Shown piece after piece: positions 12,660 through 25,909 of a stretch of DNA of 64,000 nt. The DNA is from Oreohelix idahoensis (Eukaryota > Mollusca > Gastropoda > Stylommatophora > Oreohelicidae): the NCBI GenBank assembly GCA_024509875.1, contig JAMPIV010013727.1:124001-188000 (forward strand), given 5' to 3'. The notes below the pieces were generated by a model. It worked only from the letters and a program-made list of their open reading frames with translations. It made no database searches and was not told the origin of the DNA. Position numbers and translations under genes: made by a program. Each line of letters opens with the position of its first letter. Position 1 is the first letter of the stretch.

Positions 12660-13945
12660 ATGAAGAGCTAAATATGCCAGACGAGAACCTACAATATAGA
12701 AGTGATTACGCAAAAGTGAGTATAAGATAACTATCAGATGATTCCAGTAAAGGGCCTGAGTGTTAGGACCCATAACGTCAACTTTGTAGTACGGCGATAC
12801 CTCTAGAAGGACACTCTAGTGGATTTAATAGGATTGCCATTTGGGATTGAAAGAAATGCGCCTAGATGTCTTCTCTAGAATGAAGTGATGAAAAATAATT
12901 GGACCCTTTCTGGAAATCCAATTGTATGACAAATTTTATGGATTTCTATCCTCTATAGGCTACGAGAAAACATTTGAGTGAACAAATTGACTCTCTGAAC
13001 ATGCTGTCTGATCTGAACTAAGGGAGGCAAATTACTTACAAGGCCCCGGACCAACCAAAATGTGGTGCGTTATGTGTTAAAAGAATTGTGATTTTTTGGG
13101 ACAAACACAGTTTACCTACAGGTGTAGATATTAATTCATCTGTTTTGACCCCTGACCCAAAAAGGATTTGAGACGAGTAAACCTACGATAAGGACCCGAT
13201 GACCATCCAAAATACGCTAGAAGGATTTCGTGGGATGAGCTTAATAGAACTCTATACCTTTGTTTTCATTATGTGGTTTCTACCAGAAGTTATATCAACG
13301 GATACTTATTCGGATTCCATAAGTGCACCTTTTAAAAAAAACTTGAATTGACACGATAAAGACTATCCAGATCGCATTACATGGGACAGCTCACATATGC
13401 TTGGAAATGACTTACCAAGAATTGAAGGAAAAGCTCACAAGTAAACCCCTTTTGAAATTACCTGACTTAAGTCAACGTATTCCATACGTTAACGGGCACG
13501 TTAGTGCCGGAGTGGCATTATGTGGAGGATTAGGAGCAACTACTTACTACAGAACTCCAGATGCATTGGGGGAATGGGGAGATTAAGCTCACAGTGGAGC
13601 TTATATGTCTAAGATCAGGGATACGAAAAAGTTGAATTGAAATCTGATGAATCTCAACATACTATCGTCAGCACTAGCGCGACAAAAAGAATGTTCTACC
13701 GTGTTGCGCAGTGGAAGTATGGGCAATAAAGACATTCAATATCTTATCTCGTATCTGGGAAGGCAATTAAGTTGCATAAAAACAGGGAACCAGCAAAACC
13801 TTAAGGATCGTTTCTAAGCACTCAGGCTAGAGCATGAGTAACTCTAGGTTGTTACTCCGATGGTGCTTTGCTTCTGGCGCCTTATACGTGATTAATTTTG
13901 TAGCATTGATAGTTATGCGGATTAATGGCTGGGGGGAAAGCACCG
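12660..13945 (+). pseudogene. Decayed Ty3/Gypsy reverse transcriptase - RNase H
   Basis: Changing frame repeatedly, one can follow Gypsy motifs in order. A 'LPFG..RNAP' block lies near 12,830-12,860 (RT, just before the active site). 'SELREANY' lies near 13,010 (the helix after the active site). 'YQELKEKLTSKPLLKLPDLS' at 13,407-13,466 is the RT/RNase H connection. 'EVWAIKTF' lies near 13,710 (RNase H), and a degenerate 'RLLLRW...INFV' lies near 13,840-13,900 (end of RNase H). Stops and single-base shifts are frequent and the YxDD box is not readable. It is dead or badly sequenced. The polypurine tract follows within about 180 bp, leaving no room for an integrase downstream. Confidence 0.6.
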
Positions 13946-14108
13946 AAGGTCAGTGGAGAGCGGTATTTTTTATAGCCGCCACGTGACGTCGAACGGTGTG
14001 CTGAAGGAGATCAACGGTACACGAGGGCCCCCCAGAAATAATAAGTACATTTTCTCTAATGTGTTTATAGAAATGAAAGGAATGACATATAATGGTCTGT
14101 TGTTTATT

Positions 14109-14125
14109 AAGAGGGGGGAAAGAGG
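14109..14125 (+). other. Polypurine tract
   Basis: A 17-base all-purine run, 'aagaggggggaaagagg', immediately precedes the TGTC start of the second LTR-like copy. This is the expected plus-strand primer position. Confidence 0.65.
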
Positions 14126-17100
14126 TGTCAGTGTGCAGATATTTTCTAAGGGCCACGGACATATATAAATTTGATTAGCAGGTAAGATAGGTAAAGCCTA
14201 ATAAATACATATAAATAAAGAATGGAAGAAGCAATGGGTAAAGATGACGAGTGCTGTACTAGCAATAGACATGTTCTCGAAGAAATCCCCCTATCGTGTT
14301 TTTTGCTGGCGTTTCGTCCTGCAACAAATTGTAGAACGTATTCTCCATGCGTTAGAAACTGAATATAGGCCCATCTTGGGGCCATAAGATTACAAGGACT
14401 GTTCTGCTCAATGAACACATGTTCAAATAACGGGTATTGCATTTCTACAGAGAGAAAACATTAGAGGGTCACACTGCGGCGTTAACTGACTCTGATGAAT
14501 TTTCATGCCAGAACAATAGAATTGACTACTATTACCAAAACGGTTAGCTCTCAAGAAACGACGACGGGACATGATGGTACGTGCATGAGAAAGAAGGAGA
14601 GGTCAGTGAAAATTCGAGGCGAAGCAGATATGCATAAATATTAAAACCTCTCGCGTCGATAAGCACAATTAGCATGCGGCGGGGCGGCCAACAAGGGTTT
14701 AAACGCGTGAAATGTACAGCGCAATGTAGTAGCTAATTCACGCGGTGTCCAGGCCAACTATGGCACTAGACTTTTTCGAGACGTGACGGAGACAGGTGAT
14801 AAAAGTAAACGAACCACTAACCTTTTCCCGTTAGATTCGATGAGAAGCGTGTTTGAGAGAACAAATCCTGATAAGAAAAAACGTCTTATTGTAGGGATAA
14901 AGTAGTTAAGCTTCATTAGGTAGTGCGTGGTTTACTGTTGAGGCGTATTAGAAGAAGACGACTTTTCGCAGAGTCTACACGGCGGGGCTAGGGACGCAAG
15001 GCTAACGGATACGTCTAAACCGCGAATAGTGAGAAAGCTGAAATGGTCATAGAAGAAATTGAATGATTGTTGAGAACGGCAGGGCACGTAGCTCCTTGTC
15101 AAATTAGTATTTAGTCAGGTAGTAATTGGGTTCCATTATAGAGGCGCTGGATGACGCGAGAGTACAGGCGAGATCAGTGTAGATGGTGTAGAACACTTAT
15201 GTCAAATAAGTCTTGAGGAAGTAGTAATTACCAGATAGCTTATATGCCCGAAATCAAAATAAGAGTGGGAGTCCTGTTACAGCATGATCTGCAGTTAACT
15301 TGTGCTCATGGGGGAGGGAATTCAGAATTCGTCTCGATGTGGAATAGCCGAGTGTTTTGTTTTAAACCCGCACCATGTGTCACGGGGACTAATGGGAGAC
15401 CAACGCAGATGGATGGAAGCACTTTGAAGCTGATTGGAGGTCTTGGAATGAAATTTGTAAGCCGCTTCTAATCACGGGGGATTAGTCGAGGGACTTTACG
15501 GATAGCAGGGATATCGCCTGGGTATGGTTGGGGGGGAGGCACTCGAAAGGGGAGTGGCGTAGCAAATTTAGATATTATCGCGCCGCACATCGGATAACTT
15601 TGTCGAAGACTTGAGTGGCTAAATTTGGCCAGACCTCGGCTGCTGGAAGATAGTGGGGGACACATGGAGGCTTAGGTAGGGCGTTAGTTTCGTAGTGGAG
15701 CCTGTAATTTAGTTTCAAATGAACGCACTGATACGAAATAAGCCGAGTTAAAGGCGGCTCTGGTAGCGGTTGATAGTAGCCGTAACAAAGGCCATCTGGC
15801 ATATTTTCATTGCCTAGAAATAAGAATAGGCCTTGTGAAGGCAAGCATGGTGCGCGCGGGGGGAGACGATGGCGAATTTAGTGCCAGTATTTGTGCCTTA
15901 GTGGCAAGTTATCTTCGCAATTGCGAACTAGTTCATACGAGATCTAGTGTGTTTAGTTTGACGCGGTAGAAATAAGTGTTGATAGATTGGCAATGTGACA
16001 AACGATTCAGATATTCTGTGTTAATGAAGAAACTGTATGAGAGCGATGATAGTGTTTAAATGCTTAATGCCTTGTATATATGTGTGTAGTTCAAGTAGTC
16101 GCAAATCGTGAGGGTAAACGCCCTTAGTAAATGTTGCTCGGGCCTGCATACCAGAAGGGTGTAAGGTGTTCGGAGAGGAAAGTAACACTGGTGGCATGGT
16201 ACTGGTTCCAAGAATCCGTACGAGCTGAACACTCCTATGAGATTATGTGATTTAGACAGAAATAATGCGCCGGGAAGTTGCGGCAGCATGGGCTCTATGC
16301 AGTTATTACGGCGCGATTAAGTGTAAGGTTTAGCGTACGTCTGATATCATGAAACGAGGTGCATTTCAAGCTCGAGGTGAAAGCTGCACCTAGTGTGGAC
16401 TGTGTCCAAACGCTGCTGAGTAGCGCAATGTATTGTTTCAATGCTTGTCGAGGTTGTGGCTTCATTGTGGATCAAGGAGGCTGCTGGTCTAGAGAGTTGG
16501 AGGAAGTTTATATGAATGAAAGTGTATTCGTTATGACGTGATGAAGGTACAGAATACGCTGATCAGCTTAGAGTGACGATCAGCGCGGTATCGCGGTTTG
16601 TGGGTTCTTGAGTATACGTTAGCGGGAGCCGACAGGCATTATCATTCTAGCTGTGCAGTCATGGGAGTTTGTCTGAGATGTTGCTGTTAGCTCTCTGACG
16701 AGTTCGGAATACTGGCTCGCTAGCTCCGTTGGGATCCCATTTAGCTTATAGTTCAAGTGAGTTGTTTAGTGGTCGTTCTCCGCTAGACGTGCTTCACGGG
16801 GTGAGAAATCGAACGCCAGTAGGTAGTTTCTATTTGTTTTCCGTTTCCGTCCCATCTACTGCAATAATATTAATGCTGATGGGCCTCAGCTGATAGCTCT
16901 CACACATTTATGTTACTCTCCCTCCATCTGCTTAATTGATGGATGTACACCATGGGTATATCACTCAATGGAACACTGAACGAGGGGTAGGGAGTGTAAA
17001 TGTGTCTGTTCAGAATTAGTCGCTATGAGGGAAGCTTAGGTGAGGAATCATCTTCGCCTATACTAGTGTTCCTCTCCGCTCGAGTGAGTAGAATACTCGG

Positions 17101-17930
17101 GGCGATATGCACCAACAGTAGGAGTACATGATGGAAGCGAAGAGCGCAAAACGCGATGCTTGATATAGGCCTCATTGTATAATACGCGAAATACCACAAT
17201 AGGACGACAGGCTTCGCTTATTGTAACAGAAGCGCTAACACTAACTGGTATCACGAATAATGATACGCATTTGAGAGAGGGATAGGTCACTGCGCACATG
17301 ATATAACATATTAAGGTACATTTCTGTAGAACGCTATGTACAGCTTGTGTAAAATTATAAAATTTGGGATTGTGATTCCTGGTTCCCGTTTGTATTTGAG
17401 ATCAGAGGAGATCCACATTATTGACGCATTCTAAGATAGACAGCAATGTAGATGAAGTAATATATTTGTTATTTGAACCAGAATAGGTTTATCGGAGAGT
17501 GTAGATCGTCCTCTTTAGAATGAGATATACATTTTAGTATTGTATTATATGTTGGTGAGTGTCACGAGTGTTGTCAAGGTTGTGGTGTGAATAGAATAAT
17601 ATATATTGTTTATCTGTCTGTTTGTTGTTGATGACATTGCATCTGGTGTCTCTGAGGATTCAGTACCATGAACATACCCTTAGAGCATATAACGTAAAGT
17701 TCATCATAGAACAGTTATTACCCGACTAATTCTGACTTGGATGCGTAGGATTATGTATATATGTATAGTCTGTTGGCAGCAAAAGTATGGATATCTCTAT
17801 CATACTCCCCGAGCTACTCCTGTAATAGATATAGATACCTTCACAGCTGATCTCAGTCAGTACACTAAGTCCACGTAATTATGAAATATTTATAAGAAGT
17901 CAGTCTACGACGTTTAGGCGCCGAACTCAG
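14126..17930 (+). mobile_element. Probable 3' LTR, expanded and indel-rich
   Basis: Colinear with 4,470-6,890 through many short exact words, but about 3.8 kb long against 2.4 kb. The extra length is spread as small insertions plus larger ones around 14.9-15.8 and 16.3-17.3 kb. The right boundary is uncertain, because similarity may continue weakly past the primer-site position. Short ORFs in it on either strand are fortuitous. Confidence 0.6.
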
Positions 17931-18298
17931 ACGGGTTGGTCGGGGTGCACATAGTTCTATTCATTAGTTTCTCGCTCAAGCGAGGAGCACTGCTTCTTGT
18001 GCATGTTGCAATGTTGGTGAGAATTTATCTTGCAGGATACGTGCGGCTGAAACACGGTGATAGTATTGCGGATTGGTTCCAGTGTGGTCACTGAACTCGA
18101 GAATAGTAGCTGGAAAGCCGAGATTTAGGGACAGGTGTGAATCACTTTGTCTCGTTGGAGGGTGTTCCCTTATTTGGTGTTACGTGTGTGCTACTAAGTG
18201 CGTTTATAACTAGAGTTAATTTCGGTTACTTTTCATTTCTGTCGCTTGATTTGATCATTCATATTAAAATACATAGAGCGCCTCAGATTGGTAGCAAC
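17931..18298. other. Flank of decayed element, nothing clear
   Basis: May include weakly matching leader sequence ('tttctcgctc' near 17,968 resembles 6,900), which would extend the repeat beyond the LTR. Not resolved. Confidence 0.3.
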
Positions 18299-18566
18299 CA
18301 TGGTAGAGAGTTGGGTTAGTCCAGGGGCATTGACTCCTCTCGCCGTAAAAGTTACCGGGTTATAACCTGGTAGGAATCGCATCGCTTCCAGTCTTACCCA
18401 GCTGTAAATGGGTTACCCGGCTGTGCTCTTTTAGTGTTTACGTAAGCGCAAAAGCAGAGAATTGGCGTGCCACCGCAACATCGCTATAAAGGCTGGATCC
18501 AGTTAAAGGTAAGTCTCTAGACGACTTTGTTCCCAATATAAAGGCCGAGTATCTGCTATGGGAATT
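18299..18566 (+). mobile_element. SINE family A copy, insertion-rich
   Basis: Recognisable by 'accgggtt', 'cccagctgtaaatgggtta' and the terminal 'tatctgctatggga'. It has many extra single bases compared with the copies at 25-46 kb and so is longer than its sisters. Confidence 0.7.
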
Positions 18567-18805
18567 ACTTTTATTGCTCGTTTAAAAAAACTTTAGCTTT
18601 CGCAATACACGAAGTAATTAGGATTAACCTGCGATAATGACTTACAGATATCGCGCAGGTCAGTATATTCACTGTTGCCGTTGTTATCACCGTTACCAGC
18701 TTCGATAGTAGACCGCTACACGAGAATGACGTCATCTCACGGTAGCTAACTAGTCCCTACGTTGCGCCTCTGCTCACATTTGTGCGCCGTCAGTTGGTCA
18801 GATGT

Positions 18806-18844
18806 GGGGGGGGGTGGGGGGGGGGGGGGGGGGGGGGGGGGGGG
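18806..18844. repeat. Poly-G run (about 38 bases, one T)
   Basis: A near-pure G homopolymer, exceptional in this AT-rich DNA. Either a true homopolymer or a consensus artefact. Confidence 0.8.
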
Positions 18845-19239
18845 TATATTGGTGGGGGGTAATACGAAGTATTCATGATACTAATCATGCAAGTCAGCGC
18901 GCAGTTATAACGACTTTTTAGTATGCATTGGAGGTGTGAACGCTTGATGTGTGGTTCCTACAAGGGGTGGACTTTTTTTTAGCTGGTGTGCTGTTTGGTT
19001 CGAAGGTTACATCCACGCAGGAACGCACATACGGATAATTGAATTGTATGAAAGGTTTGGTGGTTGCACGCTGTTGTGGTGTTATAGAGGGGGGGTCACT
19101 GGTTTAGGATTGGGATGAGTTCATAGGATGGAGGGAGGTGAAGACAATTCGGGTGGTGGGGTAGGAAATCTGTTTGAGCCTTTCATGACTCTACGAATAG
19201 TAAGGCATCATACACCAAGAAGGAGAAGATGCGCTCGCT

Positions 19240-22200
19240 AGGATTCGGATGAACTGACAGAATTAGAAACATCGGAAAGTGAAGTTAGATGGAGTATCAT
19301 TGTTTTTCGTTTAGATTCCCTCTTGTGTCTGCAATACTTTTTCACATTATAACTTCTTACTAGTATTCGATGTCGTGCTCGAGTGGAAGGTGACATTAAA
19401 TCCTAGAGATATGGAAGTATAATCCACGAAGTATTTTTTTAAGTTTGGGAAAGTGTGATGTCTGAGTGGACATTCAGTGGCAAGGGATCCACAAATAAAT
19501 ACGTAAGTGAAGAAGGCATATAGTTAAGCACAAATAAGGACCGATGGTGTGAGAGTTTAGTAGGTGTAGATTTAGAATTCCATGCTTGGACGTATGTTAC
19601 AATATTTAGTTTAAACAAAAAAATTGATGCTTTCCTAACCAACTACAAAGCAGTCCGAAAACAGATTCTAGGCCATATGTACTTCGTACGAATATGTATG
19701 AGTCAAAATTTCCACATTACTCATACACCGTTACAAACTCAGTAAAAGAAATGGTAAAGTTATGTTACAAATGTCATGGCACCCTTAAAATTGGACCTCT
19801 ATTCAAAATTAATGCGAACAATGAGTAAAGAACTCTAAACTAAATCATTGATTCCACAGATTTCAAACTTAAAACACTTGAAACCAACGTAACCATAATG
19901 TTAACAAAAACCAAAAAAAACAAATTTCAGAGTGTAAACTTCTTCAAATAACTACGACCAGTGATTCTACCTTGCACATTTATCTATTATTCATAGGCAA
20001 TTTTCGTTAAGGAAGTAATACAATACAGAAATATGGGTTATCGTATTGGATGTCAAACAGCATATACTGTAAGAGACTATATTCAAATGAATAATGCATA
20101 TGGTAACTAGGGAACGTATGATCCAACACACTGATTATTAACATACTCCTTCAATCCCTAAAAGGTCTGATAATCTGTAGTGATCTGTCTAAATAACTAA
20201 AGATAACAAGTCTCAATCTCGGGAAATCACAACTCTCCATGAGCTCTCTAAAAGCTACTCTCTAATACCCGATGTAGTAATCTCACTGCCTCTCAATTTT
20301 TTGATCCTTTGGGAGTCATGAATTCCAGTGCCAATCTCAAGAACGTTTTTGAGACAACATGTTACCACCTTTATAGTCTGTATAGGCCATTCGATTTGTC
20401 AATTGGCATCAGTATTTGCTTGCTCAATAGGTTATTGACCCAAATGTCATAAGGACTTTCTTCGTAATTCGTCTACAAACTACTAATTTTCCCGTGCATT
20501 GTAGGACTGTTGGAGCTCACGAACTTGTATATTTCGTTTGAAATGTCGAAATCTTAACATTTGTCTGAGTCCTCAATTTTGTTATGTGACTTAAGTGTTG
20601 CTTATCGTTAATATTAGGAGTTCTACACTCGCACTCTTGTAAGGAGATGTTATTTTCGCAAGTTTATTTGTCCTTTAGCTAGTCCTTATCGTGTGCATTT
20701 GTCTGAGTAAGAAAGTATTCGACAACATTGAGTGAAGTGTGCCTTGATCGCTGTATGTTGAGTAGGCTAGATCATATCAATTCATTAACATTATTCAGTT
20801 CATGAATTGCTAATGTATTCAACCTCATGAAAGTGATGATTACCCTAATAAACCAGTAATGATAACTTGCAAGAACTTTTCTTGCAATTTTATCGAATAC
20901 TCTGAGAATACGAGCTTCGTGTACTGTGGAACTTAAAGCAAGAAATGCGTAGTAGAATTTTCGATCCCTCTCATATGTAACTATCTAATTGTGACTTACG
21001 AGACTCTAGAGGTGGTTAAAATCGATTGCTGCGGATCTAGAACTGTGACGTAGGAAAGGTTTATTGGACTAGCCGCTCGATTCGCGTGATGTTATTTTGG
21101 ATTACAGCGTAAACTGATTCGAATAGGAGATTGGCGATCTGTGATGTCGTGTGAATGTACTGTAGGAAGTTACTGTTATAAGGTCAAGTTGGATAATGTT
21201 CTTCGTATGGACGTGAATTTATCTTGTTAGTGCTCAGGAAGAGACCGGTTTTGGTATATTAAGCTACTACGTTGAGAGGATCAGTTTATATTGAAGTTTG
21301 TTGATAAGTAAGTCTTTGGCCAGAGGTACTCATCTGCCATTGGATTGTTTGAATTCAGCGCGATGTTAGAGTATTAACATGCTCTTTGGTATATTTTTGT
21401 ATGGGGTTCGGATGATATTACAAGCAAAATTAATATAAAGAATTATCTTTGATTGTTAAATGGATCGATAATGTTAGTGTAATATAAGATAAGGAAAGTA
21501 GATTCGCTGGTTTAGCATATCAAACGACTTGTGTTGTTCTGGCTCATAGCTAGGCATGTATCTAAGATGGGCATTTGTTTTTATGCGGTAATTCGTTACA
21601 GAGGTCTACGTGATATGATAATATTATAATAGTTGACCTAAAAGACGCGGTCGGTGTATGACGTTCACATTAACTGACCAGGGGTAAAAAGAATGTTGCG
21701 CTGATCAAAGTCAATAGTTATGTGCACGGTTGAGAAAAAAACTAACCGACCAGATGTATCGTAGCAATGTGTTTAAGACTGGAACAGATGCTTGAGCTTA
21801 GGGATTATGACAGAATGTTACGACACTTGGTTGTGGACAATGTTAGTCAATACCTATGCCCGGTAGGGAACAGCTAAACTTATTATGGAACTGATTGAAG
21901 ATATTACCATCGTAATTTTGATAGTCGATAGTCTTGTGCTATAAGTGTTGTGTGATGCAAGTACGTTATTGGAAATAAACTATCCATAATGTAGTTACTG
22001 TGATTCTAGGCTCTCGCCGACTTTATAACATTTATTTTTATAGTTGCTAAATGGAAATGTTAGTATGATGATGGTCATTGAACTATCAGATGTGTGACTA
22101 AGGATTTCTCTCTACATTGTTTTTGATCTTCTTTAAATATCCCACGATTTTTACTGATCGTCATGTATTCATAGAGATATACTTAGGAGATACAGTTTTG

Positions 22201-23520
22201 AACTTCTTTACTGATTTGAAGGTAGTCTAAATTGTCTTCGTTATAATCAGTTTATAATTTAAGTATCACTTAATAAATGATTCCTCTGGAAAAGCATGTA
22301 TCGCGGTAACATTACTAGTTTGAACGCAAATCTTATGGTTAGAGCTTAATTATCAGCGTAGCGACCGCGCAAGCATCTTTAAGAAGGCTGAGAAAAGGTT
22401 GGATGAGGATCCATAGATTTTGAAAACATAATGAAACTCTTGCATCACTTTTGGAAGGAAAGTGGAAAAACAAGACATCAGACGAATTTGGTTGATATCA
22501 GGAAATTGCGATAAGTAACGGAAGTTGTTCCTGGGACAGAATGTACTCATGGACGCGGCATATATCATCAAATTCTTATGTACTCGAACTAGGATTTGAT
22601 ACTAGGATAATGCGTTAGCTGGAATTGAACGCGTCAACCTCTCACGGCTTTTTACCACTAAGATTGTTTGTTCATGGAATTTTATGCCTTAGGTTTAATT
22701 TGCAAGCAAAGTAAATATCCCGTTCAGACTGCTGACGTGAATGGGTTATAATTTATCGGTCATGTAATGTCCATGTGTATGTGTGGGAGTTCATAGAATA
22801 CAGCGTAATGGAAGTCAGGAGAACGGAATACTGGCGCCTAAGATGAATGATCTGTTACTTTGCGTGATCCAACTGACAGGCAGTACTTAAAGTCAAAAAT
22901 TGATGTGTTAGCGAAATTAGGGGTGATCAGGCAGAGTCAAGACACTGGTTTAACTTGAATGAGGCCCATAATACTAAATAAGAATCAAACACATTCACTC
23001 ACAGATAACCCCAGGTGAGAGTAGATCAGGATATTAAACTAGGCAGAAAATACGAATAACACTTATTGCTATTAAAATGGTAAAGAAAGGTAGTTAATGT
23101 GGAACTGTGTTCGGTTCTGAAAGTATGGATACGCAAAAACATGACCTATATACCAGGATAATTTAAGTGTATGACGCTTTTCATCCTGTTTAATAGTGTC
23201 ATATGTATTGTGAAGTGGCAGCAAAACGCATTGCAGTATCGCGTATAAAGCAGTAATTGGCTCCGAATTGAGACATACTCGTAATATGTAACATTTCGCA
23301 CCATAACAGTTGAGAAAGAATATTGTTTGACTGATAGATGCAGTTATCTCCCTTAGTGACAGGTCTATGGTTCATAACAACAGCGATTTAAAGGGGGAAA
23401 TATTAGAATTTACGTACTTAAAAGTTTATCGAACAGATGTACTAATATAAAATATTAGTTTATATTATGAATTTTGAAAACAGATTATAGCAGTTTTAAT
23501 TTTGATGTATTTATAGTATT
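19240..23520 (+). pseudogene. Degraded second copy of the integrase-first retrotransposon
   Basis: This stretch is colinear with 55.5-59.9 kb at a nearly constant offset of 36.25-36.36 kb. Anchors: gag at 19,500 ('aagtgaagaaggc') and 19,870 ('gtaaccataat'); integrase core at 21,316 ('ttggccagagg') and near 21,383 ('atgctctttgg'); RT near 22,490 and at 22,637-22,653 ('acctctcacggcttttt') and 22,675-22,690 ('tggaattttatgcctt'); the end of RT near 22,955 ('ccataatacta'); RNase H near 23,290. The order is gag, integrase, RT, RNase H, as in the intact copy. No long ORF survives and no LTR was identified with confidence on either side. Confidence 0.75.
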
Positions 23521-24984
23521 TACTAATTTGTATTATATTTAATAGTAGGGCTAGATATTGGTTTGCATCATAAATCTTAGGTTAAGTTGAAATGATGTTC
23601 AATCGGAGATGGTTTCATAGAAATAATCTTATTCGATTACTCGGATAAAAAAATGCTAATTAGTTGATTGTGTTTGTATTATTGCCTTAAAGAGCGTCAC
23701 TGAGATCGCGTTGCGAAATAATTCTTATAAGAAGTAACAATAATTCTTGTGTCTGAATGCTGGCTATGAAGGGATATAGGATCGATGTATTAGCGAAGAT
23801 TGGAACTCTGCTTTGAAGGTAGTTGGTTAAGGTGTCAATTTAGAAGAAAGGATTTCTTCAGATAGATGAGATAATTATATCTTCGTACGTGGAATTTATA
23901 GGGGTTTAGGGAACTTCTGAAGTTACATACGACTACGTTTTGTGATGTGGGTCATATTACTAAGGTATATGGTTATATATTCATATACTATATTATATTT
24001 TATAGTTTATGTGCGGTTTGTAGGACGTATGGTTGTGAGTATTAAGATGGGCTTAAAGTTTGAAAAATTGTAATGTCCTATGTTGCAAATTTTGTATACA
24101 AAATATTTATTTCTATATATTATTAACATTATTTTGAATGATTATTATTTTATGACAACTATCACATAATTTACGTTTTATATTATTTTTATGTTAGTAA
24201 TTAGATTGTAATGATGAGGTCATTTGTTAATCATTCTATACTCAAATATATATGTAATACTCAGTGTTAGGTATAATTTAATCGTCTAATATGTTGTCAT
24301 TATTGTTAGAATAATAAAATAAAGGTATATTATTATTTTTTATTGAAAACGGAGAATCCACAAGTCTACTACTTTAATTAATTAACATGTATGATTATAA
24401 TATAGACATTTCACTTATTATGCATATTTATAGTGACATATTTATTAGTATATATATACTAATATTTAATAAATATACTATGTACTATTAATAGTATTCT
24501 TGATTGAGTGAGTTATTTATTATATATAAATAGAATTTCTTTCCTCGGTCGCGCCAAAAATATGTATAGATTTTGTTAAAATATCATGTACCATGAGTTA
24601 CTTCAACTACAGATAATAGTACAAATATGTGCTACTGTATTTGCATCTAATTTTATTTCAAATTATTAGCTAACCTAAACGAAAATGCAAATTGGGTCCG
24701 AAACTCATGATCGGGTCCATTTGCCTGCACTACGGGTTCGACAGAAAATGGCGGCCAAATTTTAGTTGTCGTAACTCTATATGAATCTAGGAGCACTAGC
24801 CAGACCCGGCATTTGTTTGCCTAGAGACACACGTTCATCTGTCAAGTACATGTATATCGGACCAATGTATTGCTAATCAACTCCATGTTTAGTCAAATTC
24901 TCGGTTATCTATCTTTGTTAACCCGTTAATACAAGACGCGTTATGTAACATCGTTATCTCCCTTGTATGCGTCCAATTTGCGTC
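23521..24984. other. Very AT-rich stretch, no gene
   Basis: 23.9-24.55 kb is almost pure A/T with many TATA and ATTATT words. 'tatgttgcaaattttgtatacaaaata' at about 24,078 resembles the LTR of the 52-kb element near 52,518 and 60,466, at the offset expected for a 3' LTR. The match does not continue, so I do not call an LTR. Confidence 0.35.
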
Positions 24985-25206
24985 CGGTTAGAGCGCTTGC
25001 GACTTAGTTACCGTGTTCCAGGGTCGAAACCAAGTATCGCCACGCTTCAGTCGACTCAGCTGTAAATGGTTTAATTGTGCTCTTAAGTTAAGGAAGGCAA
25101 AAGCAGCGAGAAAGGGAACTGTCCAGCCATACATCATAAAACTTTACCTTGTATTGTGAAGTTTCTAACACTGCACTCACCTGCGACAGTTCTGCTATTG
25201 GGGCTA
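24985..25206 (+). mobile_element. SINE family A, near full length
   Basis: Box A-like 'ggttagagcgcttgcg', box B-like 'gggtcgaaacc', then 'cagctgtaaatgg', 'agttaaggaaggcaaaagc' and 'gtgaagtttctaacactgca'. Probably an RNA polymerase III-derived retroelement with a tRNA-like head. Confidence 0.8.
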
Positions 25207-25324
25207 CTTTAACCGTTTTACTATCTCACTTGCGGGAACGAGGTGGGGGTGACTATTCACAACGTAGTGCGTGACAGTTGAGGTAATGTCACGTGAACAT
25301 TCTTCAAATATGGTGGATAAAACG

Positions 25325-25480
25325 GTGAAGGTAGTCCCATCCTCGGGGGAGGGGAGGTGTAAAGTGTTAGAGACTTCAACACGTTTATCAGGTCTCAGCT
25401 TTATGAAGTTGGATGACCAGGTATCTTCCTCGCTGTCTGTGCCTTCTCTAACTCAGAACAGAATCAGGTGCCCATTTTGC
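25325..25480 (-). mobile_element. SINE family A, minus strand, 5' truncated
   Basis: The reverse complement has 'aaatgggcacctgattctgt', the 'gttagagaaggc' block and the terminal 'gatgggactacctt'. The tRNA-like head is missing. It lies about 120 bp from a plus-strand copy, so the two can pair as an inverted repeat. Confidence 0.75.
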
Positions 25481-25580
25481 CTTGTGATGCAAGAGCTGTA
25501 AACCAGTTTGCCACTCCGGACGTTCGTATGGTAGATAGTTGCTAAATAGGGATTAACCCAGATAAGATGTATCGGAACGT

Positions 25581-25582
<2 letters not shown>

Positions 25583-25658
<76 letters not shown>

Positions 25659-25660
25659 TA
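25583..25660. repeat. (AT)n microsatellite
   Basis: About 35 AT repeats followed by an interrupted tail. Confidence 0.95.
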
Positions 25661-25909
25661 ATGGTTCTCTGAGCCATTCGCTCATTTTCTAGTTCCTTGA
25701 GATTGTTGATCAAAGTTTTCTAAGATTGCAACTCATTTTATAATGTCTTGAATGATCTCAACTCTGCGGTTTTTTTCGGTTGTATTCTTTTATGATAAGT
25801 TATTATACTCCTCTGTTTCCTTTTCCCTCTCTCTATCATTCTTACTCTCTCCTCCCCCCCTCCCCAACTGTTATTTAATCTTCCCCCTCCTCTTTTTCAT
25901 GGAGCTTCG

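Noticed and set aside
24040..24130. 3' LTR of the degraded integrase-first copy
   Set aside because: One suggestive word match at the expected offset, but similarity does not extend.
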